NCBI RefSeq assembly: GCF_016907555.1
Contig: NZ_JAFBCE010000001.1
Coordinates: forward strand, 2,480,001 to 2,544,000
Direction of reading: 5' to 3'
From: Microbacterium laevaniformans
Lineage (GTDB): Bacteria > Actinomycetota > Actinomycetes > Actinomycetales > Microbacteriaceae
DNA: 64,000 nucleotides
Part shown: positions 11,397-20,242 of the stretch, piece after piece
How positions within the stretch are numbered: position 1 is the stretch's first letter
How the letters are laid out: each line of letters starts with the position of its first letter
Program-made: the position numbers and the translations under genes
Notes under the pieces: generated by a model
Told to the model about the DNA's origin: nothing
The model's input: the letters and a program-made list of their open reading frames with translations, nothing else
Databases searched by the model: none

Positions 11397-11410
11397 CCTG
11401 GTGCGGATGA

Positions 11411-13018
11411 CTACCGCGTGGGGCGCGGGTCGGCCGCGGCCGCGATGTCGTGCGCGTAGTTCGACGGGATGTCGGCCCACTGGCCGAGGCCGTTCGTGCC
11501 GTACGAGCGATCGACCGTGACGTTCGACCCGGAGATGTCGACCTTCACCGTCGGGGCGAGCGTGCCACCCCGGACGAAGTCGTCGCTCGTGCCGATCGTG
11601 TCGATGAACGACTGGACGAGCCCGCCCGGCATCACGTAGTGCGAGTACGCCTGGAACTGCCCGGGGTTCTGGTTCGCGTCCGGCGCGTACGGGAAGCCGG
11701 TCGCGAAGTTCAGGTTCGACGGGCTGCCGAGCGCGAGGCCCGATCCACGGTTGACCGGCTCGAAGTCGCTCCGGATGCCGTTTCCGACGAATCCGTACAC
11801 GCCCTCGGGGCCGTCGACGCCGGCCGCGTAGGTGCTGCGGTGCGTGATGGTGAACAGGTAGTACTTGCCGTCCTTCATGTAGATCTGCGGACGCTCGGTC
11901 TGGTCGTTCACGCAGTTCGCGGAGAGGATCGGCGGCAGGAAGGTCCACTCGGTCAGTGCGGCGTTGTCCGCGACGGCGAGACCGACGTTCGCGAGCTGGT
12001 AGTGCGCCCCGCGGTCCATCACCTCGTCGGCGGTCTCGGTGTAGGGGTCGCCCGGGCGGTAGCCCATGTCGTCCTCGGTGCAGACGCGCTCGCCGCGCGG
12101 AGCGGCGGTGTTGCCCTCGAACACCATGTACGTCTTCCCGGGGTGCGCCGGGTCCTCGAAGGTGAAGGGGTCGCGGAAGTTGAAGAACTCGTTCTGCGCG
12201 CCGTTCTGGTAGTACGTGCCGTCGGCCTGCAGCATGTCGTGCTGGTCGCGGAACCCGCTCATCCACACGCCGTTCTCGTCGGCGAAGATGCGTCCCTCGC
12301 TCTGGACGATGCGCGGGTCGTAGGGCTTGCGGTTGCTGCCGTCCTCGTTGCGGTAGAACGCGACCGCCGTGTAGAAGATGCGCAGCTTGTTGCCGTCGAA
12401 GATGCGCGTCGAGCCCGACCACTCGGTCTGGTGGCTGAACGACTGATCCTCGAAGATCGCCCCGGAGGCACCGTCGGGGAAGACGTGCCCGCCGTAGGTC
12501 CAGCCGCCGTTCGCGGGCCGCTCGGCGACGTTCGCCTTGCGGTAGAAGAAGCCGAGGCGCGCGTAGGTGTGGCGGTCGTCGAAGCCGAGGCTGCGGTCGG
12601 CGACGAGCGAGAAGACGACCTCCCAGCCCTTGAAGCTCGGCTGGTCGCTCTTGCCGTCGGTCAGCGTCCAGCTGTCCCAGACCCAGACCTGGTCGTTGCT
12701 CATGTCCGGGAAGTCCTTCGGGACCGTCGGCATCGTGTACTCCTCGGGAAGGGAGTTCGCGCGGGACGGAGCCGTCGGGTCGCTCATCGCGGCGATCTGG
12801 CGGGCATCGGCGCGGGTCCACTTCGCCGTGAAGTCGTCGGTCGGGTCGTAGGCCTGCTGGCTGTGGGAGGTCGGCGCGGGGAAGCCGGGAACCGGCTCGG
12901 GCTCGACCGCGGCCGAGGCCGGCGATGCGGCGAGGAGGGTCGCGGCCGTGGCGACCGCGGCGACGATCGCCGCCGGCCGCCGAAGGGGGCGCCGCGGTGT
13001 GCGCGTGGTGGTGGTCAC
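11411..13018 (-). CDS. Secreted levansucrase (GH68)
   Basis: 535 aa. It transfers the fructosyl unit of sucrose to grow levan, releasing glucose. An N-terminal signal peptide ends at ASPASA (residues 31-36). The five-bladed propeller has the catalytic nucleophile D115 in VWVWDSW, the transition-state stabiliser D283 in FRDP, and the acid/base E375 in TERPQIY. EWSGSTRIF matches the conserved EWSGS block. GTG at 13018 is preferred: it begins the signal peptide, while the longer frame adds 23 unrelated residues. A perfect LacI-type operator overlaps its -35 box. It is divergent from the surface-protein operon and followed by a strong terminator. Confidence 0.95.
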   Translation of the reverse strand: MTTTTRTPRRPLRRPAAIVAAVATAATLLAASPASAAVEPEPVPGFPAPTSHSQQAYDPTDDFTAKWTRADARQIAAMSDPTAPSRANSLPEEYTMPTVPKDFPDMSNDQVWVWDSWTLTDGKSDQPSFKGWEVVFSLVADRSLGFDDRHTYARLGFFYRKANVAERPANGGWTYGGHVFPDGASGAIFEDQSFSHQTEWSGSTRIFDGNKLRIFYTAVAFYRNEDGSNRKPYDPRIVQSEGRIFADENGVWMSGFRDQHDMLQADGTYYQNGAQNEFFNFRDPFTFEDPAHPGKTYMVFEGNTAAPRGERVCTEDDMGYRPGDPYTETADEVMDRGAHYQLANVGLAVADNAALTEWTFLPPILSANCVNDQTERPQIYMKDGKYYLFTITHRSTYAAGVDGPEGVYGFVGNGIRSDFEPVNRGSGLALGSPSNLNFATGFPYAPDANQNPGQFQAYSHYVMPGGLVQSFIDTIGTSDDFVRGGTLAPTVKVDISGSNVTVDRSYGTNGLGQWADIPSNYAHDIAAAADPRPTR

Positions 13019-13073
13019 GTCTGTCTGCTTTCTGGAGGGGGAGGCACGGCGTGGTCGGGGGCTCTCGTCGAGG

Positions 13074-13103
13074 AGGCTACGACACACGCGCTGTTCCTGT
13101 CAA
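13074..13103 (-). promoter_or_regulatory. Levansucrase promoter
   Basis: On the minus strand a consensus -35 TTGACA (13098-13103) and a -10 TAGCCT (13074-13079) are separated by 18 bp. The -35 box is half of the palindromic operator, so a bound LacI protein would block polymerase. Confidence 0.65.
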
Positions 13104-13113
13104 ACGTTTGACA
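13098..13113. promoter_or_regulatory. Perfect LacI-family operator between divergent levan genes
   Basis: TGTCAAACGTTTGACA is a perfect 16-bp palindrome with the central CG typical of LacI-family sites. Each half contains a TTGACA -35 hexamer, one pointing toward levansucrase and one toward the gene at 13270 (TTGACA at 13108-13113). One bound repressor could shut both promoters. The likely binder is one of the two LacI-type regulators at 17154-18128 and 24534-25634. Confidence 0.8.
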
Positions 13114-13269
13114 TATCGGGTCGCCGTCTGTGAGACTCCCCCTGGCGGCCTCCTCACGAGTCCCCCGTGGTCCACCTCTCCGGGCATCCCGCCCGCTCCC
13201 CCTTCCACGCAGCGACGCGGGCGCGCACGACGCGCCGCCCGCTCGCACCCCACCCCGTCAAGGAGTGAC

Positions 13270-14337
13270 ATGTACCCCTCCCACCCGTCGCGGCCACGCC
13301 GCGCCCTCCTGGCCGGCATCGCGCTCGGCGCACTGGCCGTCCCGCTGGTCGCCGCCTCGGCGTCGGCCGCCTCCGACGTCCGGACCCTCGAGACCACGAC
13401 CCTCGACACGGCCGCCGCAGCTCTCATGGGCGACAACGTGCGCCTGGTGTCGGCCCAGCTCGTCCACGGGCGCGAGGTGCAGGTCGGCGCGTTCTCCGGC
13501 CTCGATCTGAGCCCCGCGATCGGCTCCGGCCTCGCCCTCAGCACCGGCTCGTTGCGCGCGGCCGACCCCGCCGCGGCGGCGGACGTCGACTTCACCGCGT
13601 CGTCGCTCACCGGCACGAACACGAAGGCGACCACGACCGGCGACCTCGGCGGCGTCGGCTCCGCCGAGCTCACCGCCCTCACCGGATCGACCACGTACGA
13701 CGCCGCGCAGGTCGCCCTCACGGTCGTCCCGGCGGGCGACACTCTGTCAATCGTTTACCAGTTCGGCAGCGAGGAGTACCCGACCTGGGCGCAGCGGGAC
13801 TACACGGACGCTCTCGGCATCTTCGTGAACGGAACGCTCTGCTCCGTCGTGGGCGGCGAGCCCGCCGGCATCCGCACGATCAACGAGACCTCGCACGCGG
13901 ATTCGTTCGTCAGCAACCTCGACGGCTCCCACGCCACCGAGATGAACGCCTACACGACGGCGCTCACCTGCACCGTCGCGGTGCAGCCGGGCGTCGAGAC
14001 GACGATCGTGGCCGCCGTCGGCGACACGGTCGACGGCCAGCTCGACACGACGCTCCTGCTCGCCGCGAGCGGGATCGCCTCGACCCCGGCGGTCGTCCAG
14101 CCGACGGCGTCGCCGACCGGCTCCGACCCGGCCGCGGGCGGCGGCACGACCGGCGCCCCGGCCGGCGCCGCGGGCACCGGCACGCAGCCGCAGGCATCCG
14201 GCGCGCTCGCGCGGACGGGCGGCGACAGCGGCCTGCTCATCGGTGCGATCACCGGTGGGGCGCTCCTCGCCGCCGCCGGTGCGGGACTCGTCCTCCGCAG
14301 CAGCCGCCGCTCCGCCACGGAGGCCGACGGATCGTGA
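13270..14337 (+). CDS. Secreted surface protein with choice-of-anchor L domain and LAxTG sorting signal
   Basis: 355 aa. A signal peptide ends near ASASAASD (residues 31-36). The middle, with IVYQFGSEEYPTW and a following Asn/Asp-rich block, matches the choice-of-anchor L domain of secreted bacterial proteins. A low-complexity Pro/Gly/Ala/Thr linker leads to LARTGGD, a membrane segment and the basic tail RSSRR: a complete cell-wall sorting signal of the LAxTG type read by class E sortases. AAGGAG precedes the ATG. The stop overlaps the start of the next gene. It is the first gene of a three-gene operon with GH32; it may help hold levan or the enzymes at the wall. Confidence 0.82.
   Translation: MYPSHPSRPRRALLAGIALGALAVPLVAASASAASDVRTLETTTLDTAAAALMGDNVRLVSAQLVHGREVQVGAFSGLDLSPAIGSGLALSTGSLRAADPAAAADVDFTASSLTGTNTKATTTGDLGGVGSAELTALTGSTTYDAAQVALTVVPAGDTLSIVYQFGSEEYPTWAQRDYTDALGIFVNGTLCSVVGGEPAGIRTINETSHADSFVSNLDGSHATEMNAYTTALTCTVAVQPGVETTIVAAVGDTVDGQLDTTLLLAASGIASTPAVVQPTASPTGSDPAAGGGTTGAPAGAAGTGTQPQASGALARTGGDSGLLIGAITGGALLAAAGAGLVLRSSRRSATEADGS
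13745..13760. promoter_or_regulatory. Operator-like sequence inside the choice-of-anchor L gene
   Basis: TGTCAATCGTTTACCA matches the perfect operator at 13098 in 13 of 16 positions. It encodes part of DTLSIVYQ and uses TCA and GTT, codons rarely seen around it. It could be a secondary repressor site 647 bp downstream, or chance. Confidence 0.25.
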
Positions 14338-15467
14338 TGACCACCGCCCGCTCCCTGCAGCTCGGTCTGTCCGCGCTGCTCGTCGCCGGCGTGGTCGCCT
14401 GCGGCACCCCCGCGTGGGGTGCCGCAGGCGCCGACCTCACGGCGCAGACCGCGACCACGGTGGAGGCCGGCATCACCACCACCGACGCGGTGTGGAGCCT
14501 TCCCTCCGACGCCCGCCCGGGTGACACCGTGACCCTGGCGCTCCCCGATCACGCCGGAGGTGTGCTCACCGACGGCCGCTGGATCTCGTCGAGCGGTGCG
14601 CTGATCGGTGCGGCGACCCTCGCCGCCGACGGCACGCTCTCGATCGTCCTCCTCGACGCGGCCGCCGACCCGGCCAGCCGCTCCGGCCGGGCGATCATCA
14701 CGACCGTGGACTCGACGACCCCCGGCACGACCGCCTCGACCGACCTGACCGTCGTCGGCACCCTTCCCCCGGGCGACGTCCCGGGCGCGTTCCACGGCGT
14801 CGTCGACCGGGGCCAGGCCGTCAAGTACGGCGCCTGGATTCCCGGCGAGCCGCGCGTCGCCTGGACCGTCGAGACTCCGCGCGGACCGTGGGATGTCGTC
14901 ACCGTCACCGACCCCGCGCCGGCGGGAGCCGTCGTCGACTGCGCGGCCGGAGTGACCGTCCGCTCGACGACCCGCACCGCGCCCGACACCGGATACCTCG
15001 TCGATCTCGCGCCCGTCGCGCCCGAGCGCGTCGCGGCCACGTGCGACATCTCCGGGGTGACCGTATCGGTGACACCGGTCTCGACCGACGAGATCCTCGA
15101 GGTGCGCTTCACCGCCGACGTCCCGAGCGCGACCGACGAGGCCGTGAACACGGCGCGCGTCACCGCCTCGCGCACGACGCCGGCGGCGCTCGATCGCCTC
15201 ACGACCCTGCGCCCCGTCCTCGCACCGGTCGAGCCGCCGACGCCGACCCCCACACCGACCCCCACCCCCACACCCACCCCGACGCCGACCCCCACCCACA
15301 CGCCGACCGGCACCCCGACTCCGACCCCGCCGCGCCTGGCCACGACCGGCGGCGACGACGCGGGGATCGGTGCGATGGCCGTGGCGGGCGTCCTGACGCT
15401 CATCGCGGGCGCGACGGCGATGGGCGGCGCACGACGCCGCTCCGACCGAGGAGGCGACACCGCATGA
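14334..15467 (+). CDS. LAxTG-anchored surface protein with Pro-Thr stalk
   Basis: 377 aa. The signal peptide ends near TPAWGAAGA. Residues about 30-290 look like two tandem Ig-like adhesin domains (repeated TVTLALPD, VTVTDPAPAGAVVDC and STDEILEVRFTADVP patterns). A PTPTPT stalk of about 35 residues follows, as in wall-spanning proteins, then LATTGGDD, a hydrophobic segment and the tail RRRSDR: an LAxTG sortase signal. The start is GTG 14334 or ATG 14337, both overlapping the upstream stop; the stop overlaps the GH32 ATG. The ligand is unknown; levan is suggested only by context. Confidence 0.8.
   Translation: MMTTARSLQLGLSALLVAGVVACGTPAWGAAGADLTAQTATTVEAGITTTDAVWSLPSDARPGDTVTLALPDHAGGVLTDGRWISSSGALIGAATLAADGTLSIVLLDAAADPASRSGRAIITTVDSTTPGTTASTDLTVVGTLPPGDVPGAFHGVVDRGQAVKYGAWIPGEPRVAWTVETPRGPWDVVTVTDPAPAGAVVDCAAGVTVRSTTRTAPDTGYLVDLAPVAPERVAATCDISGVTVSVTPVSTDEILEVRFTADVPSATDEAVNTARVTASRTTPAALDRLTTLRPVLAPVEPPTPTPTPTPTPTPTPTPTPTHTPTGTPTPTPPRLATTGGDDAGIGAMAVAGVLTLIAGATAMGGARRRSDRGGDTA
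15234..15330 (+). repeat. Low-complexity Pro-Thr coding repeat
   Basis: Hexamer-like units of ACCCCGACN and CCCACACCGACC encode a run of alternating Pro and Thr in the surface protein. Such tracts vary in length between strains by slippage. Confidence 0.7.
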
Positions 15468-17152
15468 CGAACCCGACCGACCCGACGCGTCCGACCCGCT
15501 CCCCGCGCAGGACGATCCTCGTCCTGCTGCTCGCCGGGATCGCGACCGTCGTGGTCGGCGTGCTCGTCCTGATGCTGTCGCTCTCGCACCGGTCCGCGCC
15601 CGCGCCGACGGCGAGCCCGAGCGGATCGTCGCCCGCCGACGTCCGCGTGTTCGACCGCCCCGCCGGGTGGGACCCATTCCGCCCCTCCTACCACGTGACA
15701 CCGCCGGCGCACTGGATGAACGACCCGCAGCGCCCGATCTTCGTCGATGGGCTCTGGCACCTGTACTACCTCTACAACGCCGACTACCCGACCGGGAACG
15801 GCACCGAGTGGTACCACGCCACCTCCGACGACCTCGTGCACTGGAAGAACGAGGGCGTCGCGATCGAGAAGTACCGCAACGGGCTCGGCGACATCCTCAC
15901 CGGCAGCGCCGTCGTCGACGCCGCGGGCACGGCCGGATTCGGTCCGGGCGCGGTCATCGCCGTCGTCACCCAGCAGGACGACGGCGTGCAGCGGCAGTCC
16001 GTCTTCGGTTCCACGGACGGGGGCTACACGTTCCAGCCTGCGCCGAGCAACCCCGTCATGGAGAACCCGGGCGTCGTCGACTGGCGCGACCCGAAGATCA
16101 TCCGCGACGAGGCATCCGGGCGATGGGTGATGGTGCTCGCCGAGGGGCGACGACTCGGCTTCTACACCTCTCCCGATCTCCTGTCCTGGACCTACGTCTC
16201 CGACTTCTCCTCCGAGACCCTGGGGTTGCTCGAATGCCCCGACCTGTTCGAGATGGTCGACCCCGACACGGGACGGCGCACGTGGGTGCTCGCCGCGAGC
16301 GCCGACGGCAGCGACGGCGGACGGATCGAGGGACGCAGCACCGGTCTCGCCTACTGGACGGGCACGTGGGACGGCACCCGCTTCGCGGCCGACGACGCCG
16401 ATCCGCAGTGGCTCGACGACGGTGCGGACTTCTATGCCGCCGTGACGTGGGACGACCCCACCCGTTCCGAGACCGACCGCCTCACGGAACGGCACGCCCT
16501 CGGATGGATCAACAACTGGGCCTACGCCCGCGATCTGCCGACCCGCGACTGGCAGGGAGGAGCGCTGTCGGTCACCCGCAGCATCACCCTGACCGAGGTC
16601 GACGGGCGGCTTCGACTGCGGTCGCGCCCGGTCGATGCCCTGCGCACGCTGGAGGGGGATGCCGAGTCGGCATCGGCGCATGTCATCGCACCGGGCGCGA
16701 TCGCGCCTCTCGCGCTCCAGCCGTCTTCGCCCGCGTACCGGATGCGGGTGAGCTTCGAGCGCCCCGACACCGGTGAGCTGCGGCTGCGGCTCGGCGACAG
16801 CGGGGCGGACGCCGTGACGGTCGGCTACGACGCCGATCGCGGCGCGGCGTTCATCGTCCGCGAAGACAGCGTCGCCGCACGGTTCCCGGAGGTGTACCGC
16901 GCTCCGCAGACGGATCCGTCGCCGCCCGCTGCCGACGCGTCGGCGCGCTCCGGCGGCGCCGACGCGGAGATCGTCACGATGGACATCCTCGTCGACGCCT
17001 CGAGCGTCGAGGTCTTCCTCGGCGACGGCTCATCGCTGACGAGCGCGATGTACCCCGTGGGATCCCCCCGCGTCACCACGGAGGCGACGGGCGCCGCCGT
17101 GCGGATCACCGCGCTCGCGCTGTCGCCGATGGCCCTCGCCATCACCGACTGA
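15464..17152 (+). CDS. Membrane-tethered GH32 fructan hydrolase
   Basis: 562 aa. Residues 17-40 form a single membrane segment after a basic N-terminus, with no signal-peptidase site or lipobox, so the enzyme is probably anchored and faces outward. The GH32 catalytic motifs are present: HWMNDPQRP with nucleophile D87, DWRDPKII, and LLECPDLF with the acid/base Glu. A C-terminal beta-sandwich ends with VDASSVEVFLGDG. It would cleave beta-fructosides such as levan. ATG overlaps the upstream stop (ATGA), making it the third gene of the surface operon. It converges with a LacI gene, one base apart. Confidence 0.9.
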   Translation: MTNPTDPTRPTRSPRRTILVLLLAGIATVVVGVLVLMLSLSHRSAPAPTASPSGSSPADVRVFDRPAGWDPFRPSYHVTPPAHWMNDPQRPIFVDGLWHLYYLYNADYPTGNGTEWYHATSDDLVHWKNEGVAIEKYRNGLGDILTGSAVVDAAGTAGFGPGAVIAVVTQQDDGVQRQSVFGSTDGGYTFQPAPSNPVMENPGVVDWRDPKIIRDEASGRWVMVLAEGRRLGFYTSPDLLSWTYVSDFSSETLGLLECPDLFEMVDPDTGRRTWVLAASADGSDGGRIEGRSTGLAYWTGTWDGTRFAADDADPQWLDDGADFYAAVTWDDPTRSETDRLTERHALGWINNWAYARDLPTRDWQGGALSVTRSITLTEVDGRLRLRSRPVDALRTLEGDAESASAHVIAPGAIAPLALQPSSPAYRMRVSFERPDTGELRLRLGDSGADAVTVGYDADRGAAFIVREDSVAARFPEVYRAPQTDPSPPAADASARSGGADAEIVTMDILVDASSVEVFLGDGSSLTSAMYPVGSPRVTTEATGAAVRITALALSPMALAITD

Positions 17153-17153
17153 G

Positions 17154-18128
17154 TCAGCTCGTCCAGCCCACCCGCAGGGCCACCGGAAGCGGCGGCTCGG
17201 GTGCCGTCTCGGCATCCGGCGCCGCGATCCGGTCGACGAGGAGCTGCGCCGCCCGCGCACCGAGCCGTTCGATCGGCTGCCCGATGGTCGTGAGACCCGG
17301 AACGCCCTGTCGGACGGCCGCCGAGCCGTCGTAACCGACGACGCGGACGTCCTCCGGCACGCGGCGGCCCGTCTTGTGCGCCCACTCCAGCGCCATCATG
17401 GCGGTGAGGTCGTCGGTCGCGAAGACGCCGTCGGCCCCCGTCTCGGCGAGCCAGGTCTCCACGAGCGCTCGGCGATCCTCGACCGGCGTCGCGTACCCGT
17501 AGGCGCGCACGCGCGGCTCGAGCCCGTGCGCGGTCATGACCTCGCGATACGACGTCGCCCGGTCGTTGCCGGGGTGGTCGGTGGCGGTGAGGAGGATCGG
17601 TGCGCGCGCCCCGCGGGCGATCAGGTGCTCGGTCGCGAGGCGGCCGCCGGCCCGGTTGTCGCCGCGGACGACGGGGATGTGCGCACCGAGCCGCCGGTCC
17701 ACCGCGACGATGGGCAGCTCGGCCCGGTCGTAGCCGGCCACCTCGCGGTTGTGGGTCGAGGTGATGATGCCGTCGACGCGGTTGGCCTGCAGGAGATCGA
17801 GGTACTCCGCCTCCCGGGCGGCATTTTCCTGACAGTCGCACAGGAGCGCTTTGTATCCGTGCCCCGCGAGCGAGCGCTCGATCGCCGAGACGAGCTCGCC
17901 GAAGAACGGGTCGGCGACGGTGGGCACGACGATGCCGACGAGACCCGACTTCTGTCCGATGAGCGACCGCGCGATCGCGTCGGGGCGATAGCCGAGCTCG
18001 TCGATCGCGGCGTTGACACGACGGCGCAGGTCGTCGCTGAGGTAGCCGCGGTTGTTGAGCACGCGCGAGACGGTCGTCACCGAGACGCCCGCCCGGGCGG
18101 CGACGTCCTGCAGCTTGGGCCTGGCCAC
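17154..18128 (-). CDS. LacI-family transcriptional regulator (fructan locus)
   Basis: 324 aa. The N-terminal HTH (KLQDVAARAGVSVTTVSRVLNN) is followed by a periplasmic-binding-protein-like sugar-sensing domain. GTG at 18128 is chosen because GGGAGGGG lies just upstream; an in-frame ATG six codons earlier lacks such spacing. It is the last gene of the run beginning with the other LacI gene and follows the secreted levanase by 89 bp. It is a good candidate repressor for the perfect palindrome at 13098, with fructose, sucrose or a short levan oligosaccharide as inducer; this is inference. Confidence 0.92.
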   Translation of the reverse strand: MARPKLQDVAARAGVSVTTVSRVLNNRGYLSDDLRRRVNAAIDELGYRPDAIARSLIGQKSGLVGIVVPTVADPFFGELVSAIERSLAGHGYKALLCDCQENAAREAEYLDLLQANRVDGIITSTHNREVAGYDRAELPIVAVDRRLGAHIPVVRGDNRAGGRLATEHLIARGARAPILLTATDHPGNDRATSYREVMTAHGLEPRVRAYGYATPVEDRRALVETWLAETGADGVFATDDLTAMMALEWAHKTGRRVPEDVRVVGYDGSAAVRQGVPGLTTIGQPIERLGARAAQLLVDRIAAPDAETAPEPPLPVALRVGWTS

Positions 18129-18217
18129 GTCGTCCCCTCCCGGCATCGGTGCGCGCGGGCATCCGGCCGATCTCCCGCGCGCACCCTCGACGCTAGCCCA
18201 TCGGGGCATCCTCCTCC

Positions 18218-20218
18218 TCAGTCGCTGAGCACGACGTGGTCGACCATGAGGTGCCCCCAGGCCTCCGTCGCGTCGTCGAGGATCTGGAACTGCGCGGTCT
18301 TCCCGGCGAGGTCGCGCAGGTCCCACGTCACGGGGCGGAGATCGGCGGAGTCGTCGCCGGTCGCGGTGCGCACGGGCACGCCGTCGACGAGGAGCTGCAC
18401 CGATGTCGCCGGCTCGACGCCGAGCGGATGCCACCCTCCCCCGATCAGGAAGTGCAGCGCGTTCCGGTCGATCGTGAAGGGCGGCGACGTGAGGACGCCG
18501 GTCGCGGCGTCCGACCCGGCGAACGTGTCGGCCACGCGCGCGCCCGCCTGCCCGCGCAGATCGCTCGCCGTCGGACCGATCCCGGCGAGGGAGCCGGTGG
18601 CCGTCCACCCCGCGCCCCACGTGTCGCCCTCGAAGTCCGCGAGGAGGCGCGCGGGACGCTGCGCGAGGTCTGCGAACTCGGTGATCCGCAGATCGCGGAA
18701 CACCGCAGGGCCGCCCGAGGTGTAGAGGGCGAGGCCTTGGTCCCCCGACGGCGCGAACACCTGGCTCGAGTGCGTGTAGCGCCCGTCGCCGACGAAGACC
18801 TCGATCGTCGTGCGGTCGACGAGGATGCGGAGCTCCACGGTGTCGGCGTCGTCCAGGGGCGTGCGGCTCTCGACCTTCCACGAGTCGGGCCGCCCGGTCT
18901 GCGCCCGGTTGAGGTAGGCGTAGTCGCGGGTGAGGCCGGCGTCGGCGTGCCGGCTGCCGTCCGCGGAGCGCCGCAGCTGGAACCCGACGTTGTCCGCGTC
19001 CTGCCGCGAGATGCGCGTCGTGATCTCGTACGCGTCGCCGCGGTAGGCGAGCTCGGTGAACCCGTCGACGCGGACGTCGCCGAGCGCCGTCGTGTGCGTC
19101 GCGTGGTCCTGGAGGGCGTCGACGGGAGCGGAGAGGAGGCTGTAGCCGGCACCGGCACGGGCGAGGCGGATCTCGCGCGTGATCGAGTCGGTGCCGGTGA
19201 ATCCGTCCCGCGGCCAGGTCGGGGCGCCGTGCGCGTAGTCCCAGTTGTTCATCCAGGCGATCGCGAGGCGGCGCTCGAGCGGTGCGGCGGGGTCCTCCCA
19301 GGTCACCGCGCCGTACCAGTCGAACCCGTGGTCGAGCCACTGCGGCGCAGCGACGTCGGGCACGAAGGTCGACCCGTCGAACGAGCCCGTCCAGTACGCG
19401 TAGGTCGCGGGTTCGTTCGTCGCGTACCCGTTCGCGCTGACGCCCATGACCCAGTGGGTCGTGCCGTCGTCGGCCCGAAGGCGGAAGAGGTCCGGGCACT
19501 CGATCGTGCCGATGCCGGCGTTGACGTACTCGCCCGTGCGCGTCCAGCGGTGCAGGTCGGGCGAGGTGTAGAACGAAACCCGGTCGCGCTCGGCGATGAG
19601 GGCGACCCAGCGCTGGCGCTCGTCGTCCCACACGACCTTCGGATCGCGGAAGTCCCGTCGCCCGTCCCCGGGGATGACGGGCTCGTCGCCGTCGGGGCGG
19701 AAGGTGCGGCCTCCGTCGACGGAGTACCAGAGGAACTGGGCCTGCTGGCCCGACGCGTCGAGCTTCTGCGCGGCGGTGGGGTGGTCCATCTGGGTGACGA
19801 GCATCACGACGGCTCCGGGGCCGAACCCGGCGGTCCCGGCATGGTCGACGACCGCCGACCCCGACCAGAGGTCGTAGTTGGCGTTCGTGCCCTTGGGTGC
19901 GGCGACCCCCTGATCGGCGAACGCGACGCCGTCGGCGCTCGTCGCGAGACGCCACTCGGTGCCGAAGTTGGCACGCGGATTCGCGTCGTAGTCGGCGTTG
20001 TAGAGGTAGTAGTAGTGCAGCACGCCATCGATCACGACGGGCCGCTGGGGGTCGTTCATCCAGTGGTCCGGCACCGTGAAGTGATAGCGGGCGCGCAGGC
20101 TCGGCGCGTCGTCCTCGGCCGCCGCCGGCCCCGCGACGAGGGCCGCGGAGCCGGCGAGGGCGAGGGCGAGACCGGCCGCGAGCGCGCGGCGGCGAGCGGG
20201 CAGGGCGGGATGCGTCAT
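18218..20218 (-). CDS. Secreted GH32 levanase/beta-fructosidase
   Basis: 666 aa. A signal peptide ends near AGPAAAEDD (residue 34). GH32 motifs: HWMNDPQRP with nucleophile D56, FRDPKVVWD, and TIECPDLF. The beta-sandwich with VDRTTIEVFVGDG follows, and then an extra C-terminal module of about 140 residues (DFEGDTWGAGWTATG to HLMVDHVVLSD), found in several levanases and possibly carbohydrate-binding. It would release fructose or fructo-oligosaccharides from levan outside the cell. AGAAGGAG precedes the ATG. It lies 24 bp after the cytosolic GH32-like gene and before the LacI gene. Confidence 0.93.
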   Translation of the reverse strand: MTHPALPARRRALAAGLALALAGSAALVAGPAAAEDDAPSLRARYHFTVPDHWMNDPQRPVVIDGVLHYYYLYNADYDANPRANFGTEWRLATSADGVAFADQGVAAPKGTNANYDLWSGSAVVDHAGTAGFGPGAVVMLVTQMDHPTAAQKLDASGQQAQFLWYSVDGGRTFRPDGDEPVIPGDGRRDFRDPKVVWDDERQRWVALIAERDRVSFYTSPDLHRWTRTGEYVNAGIGTIECPDLFRLRADDGTTHWVMGVSANGYATNEPATYAYWTGSFDGSTFVPDVAAPQWLDHGFDWYGAVTWEDPAAPLERRLAIAWMNNWDYAHGAPTWPRDGFTGTDSITREIRLARAGAGYSLLSAPVDALQDHATHTTALGDVRVDGFTELAYRGDAYEITTRISRQDADNVGFQLRRSADGSRHADAGLTRDYAYLNRAQTGRPDSWKVESRTPLDDADTVELRILVDRTTIEVFVGDGRYTHSSQVFAPSGDQGLALYTSGGPAVFRDLRITEFADLAQRPARLLADFEGDTWGAGWTATGSLAGIGPTASDLRGQAGARVADTFAGSDAATGVLTSPPFTIDRNALHFLIGGGWHPLGVEPATSVQLLVDGVPVRTATGDDSADLRPVTWDLRDLAGKTAQFQILDDATEAWGHLMVDHVVLSD

Positions 20219-20242
20219 CGGATCCTTCTCCTTCTGTGGTGG

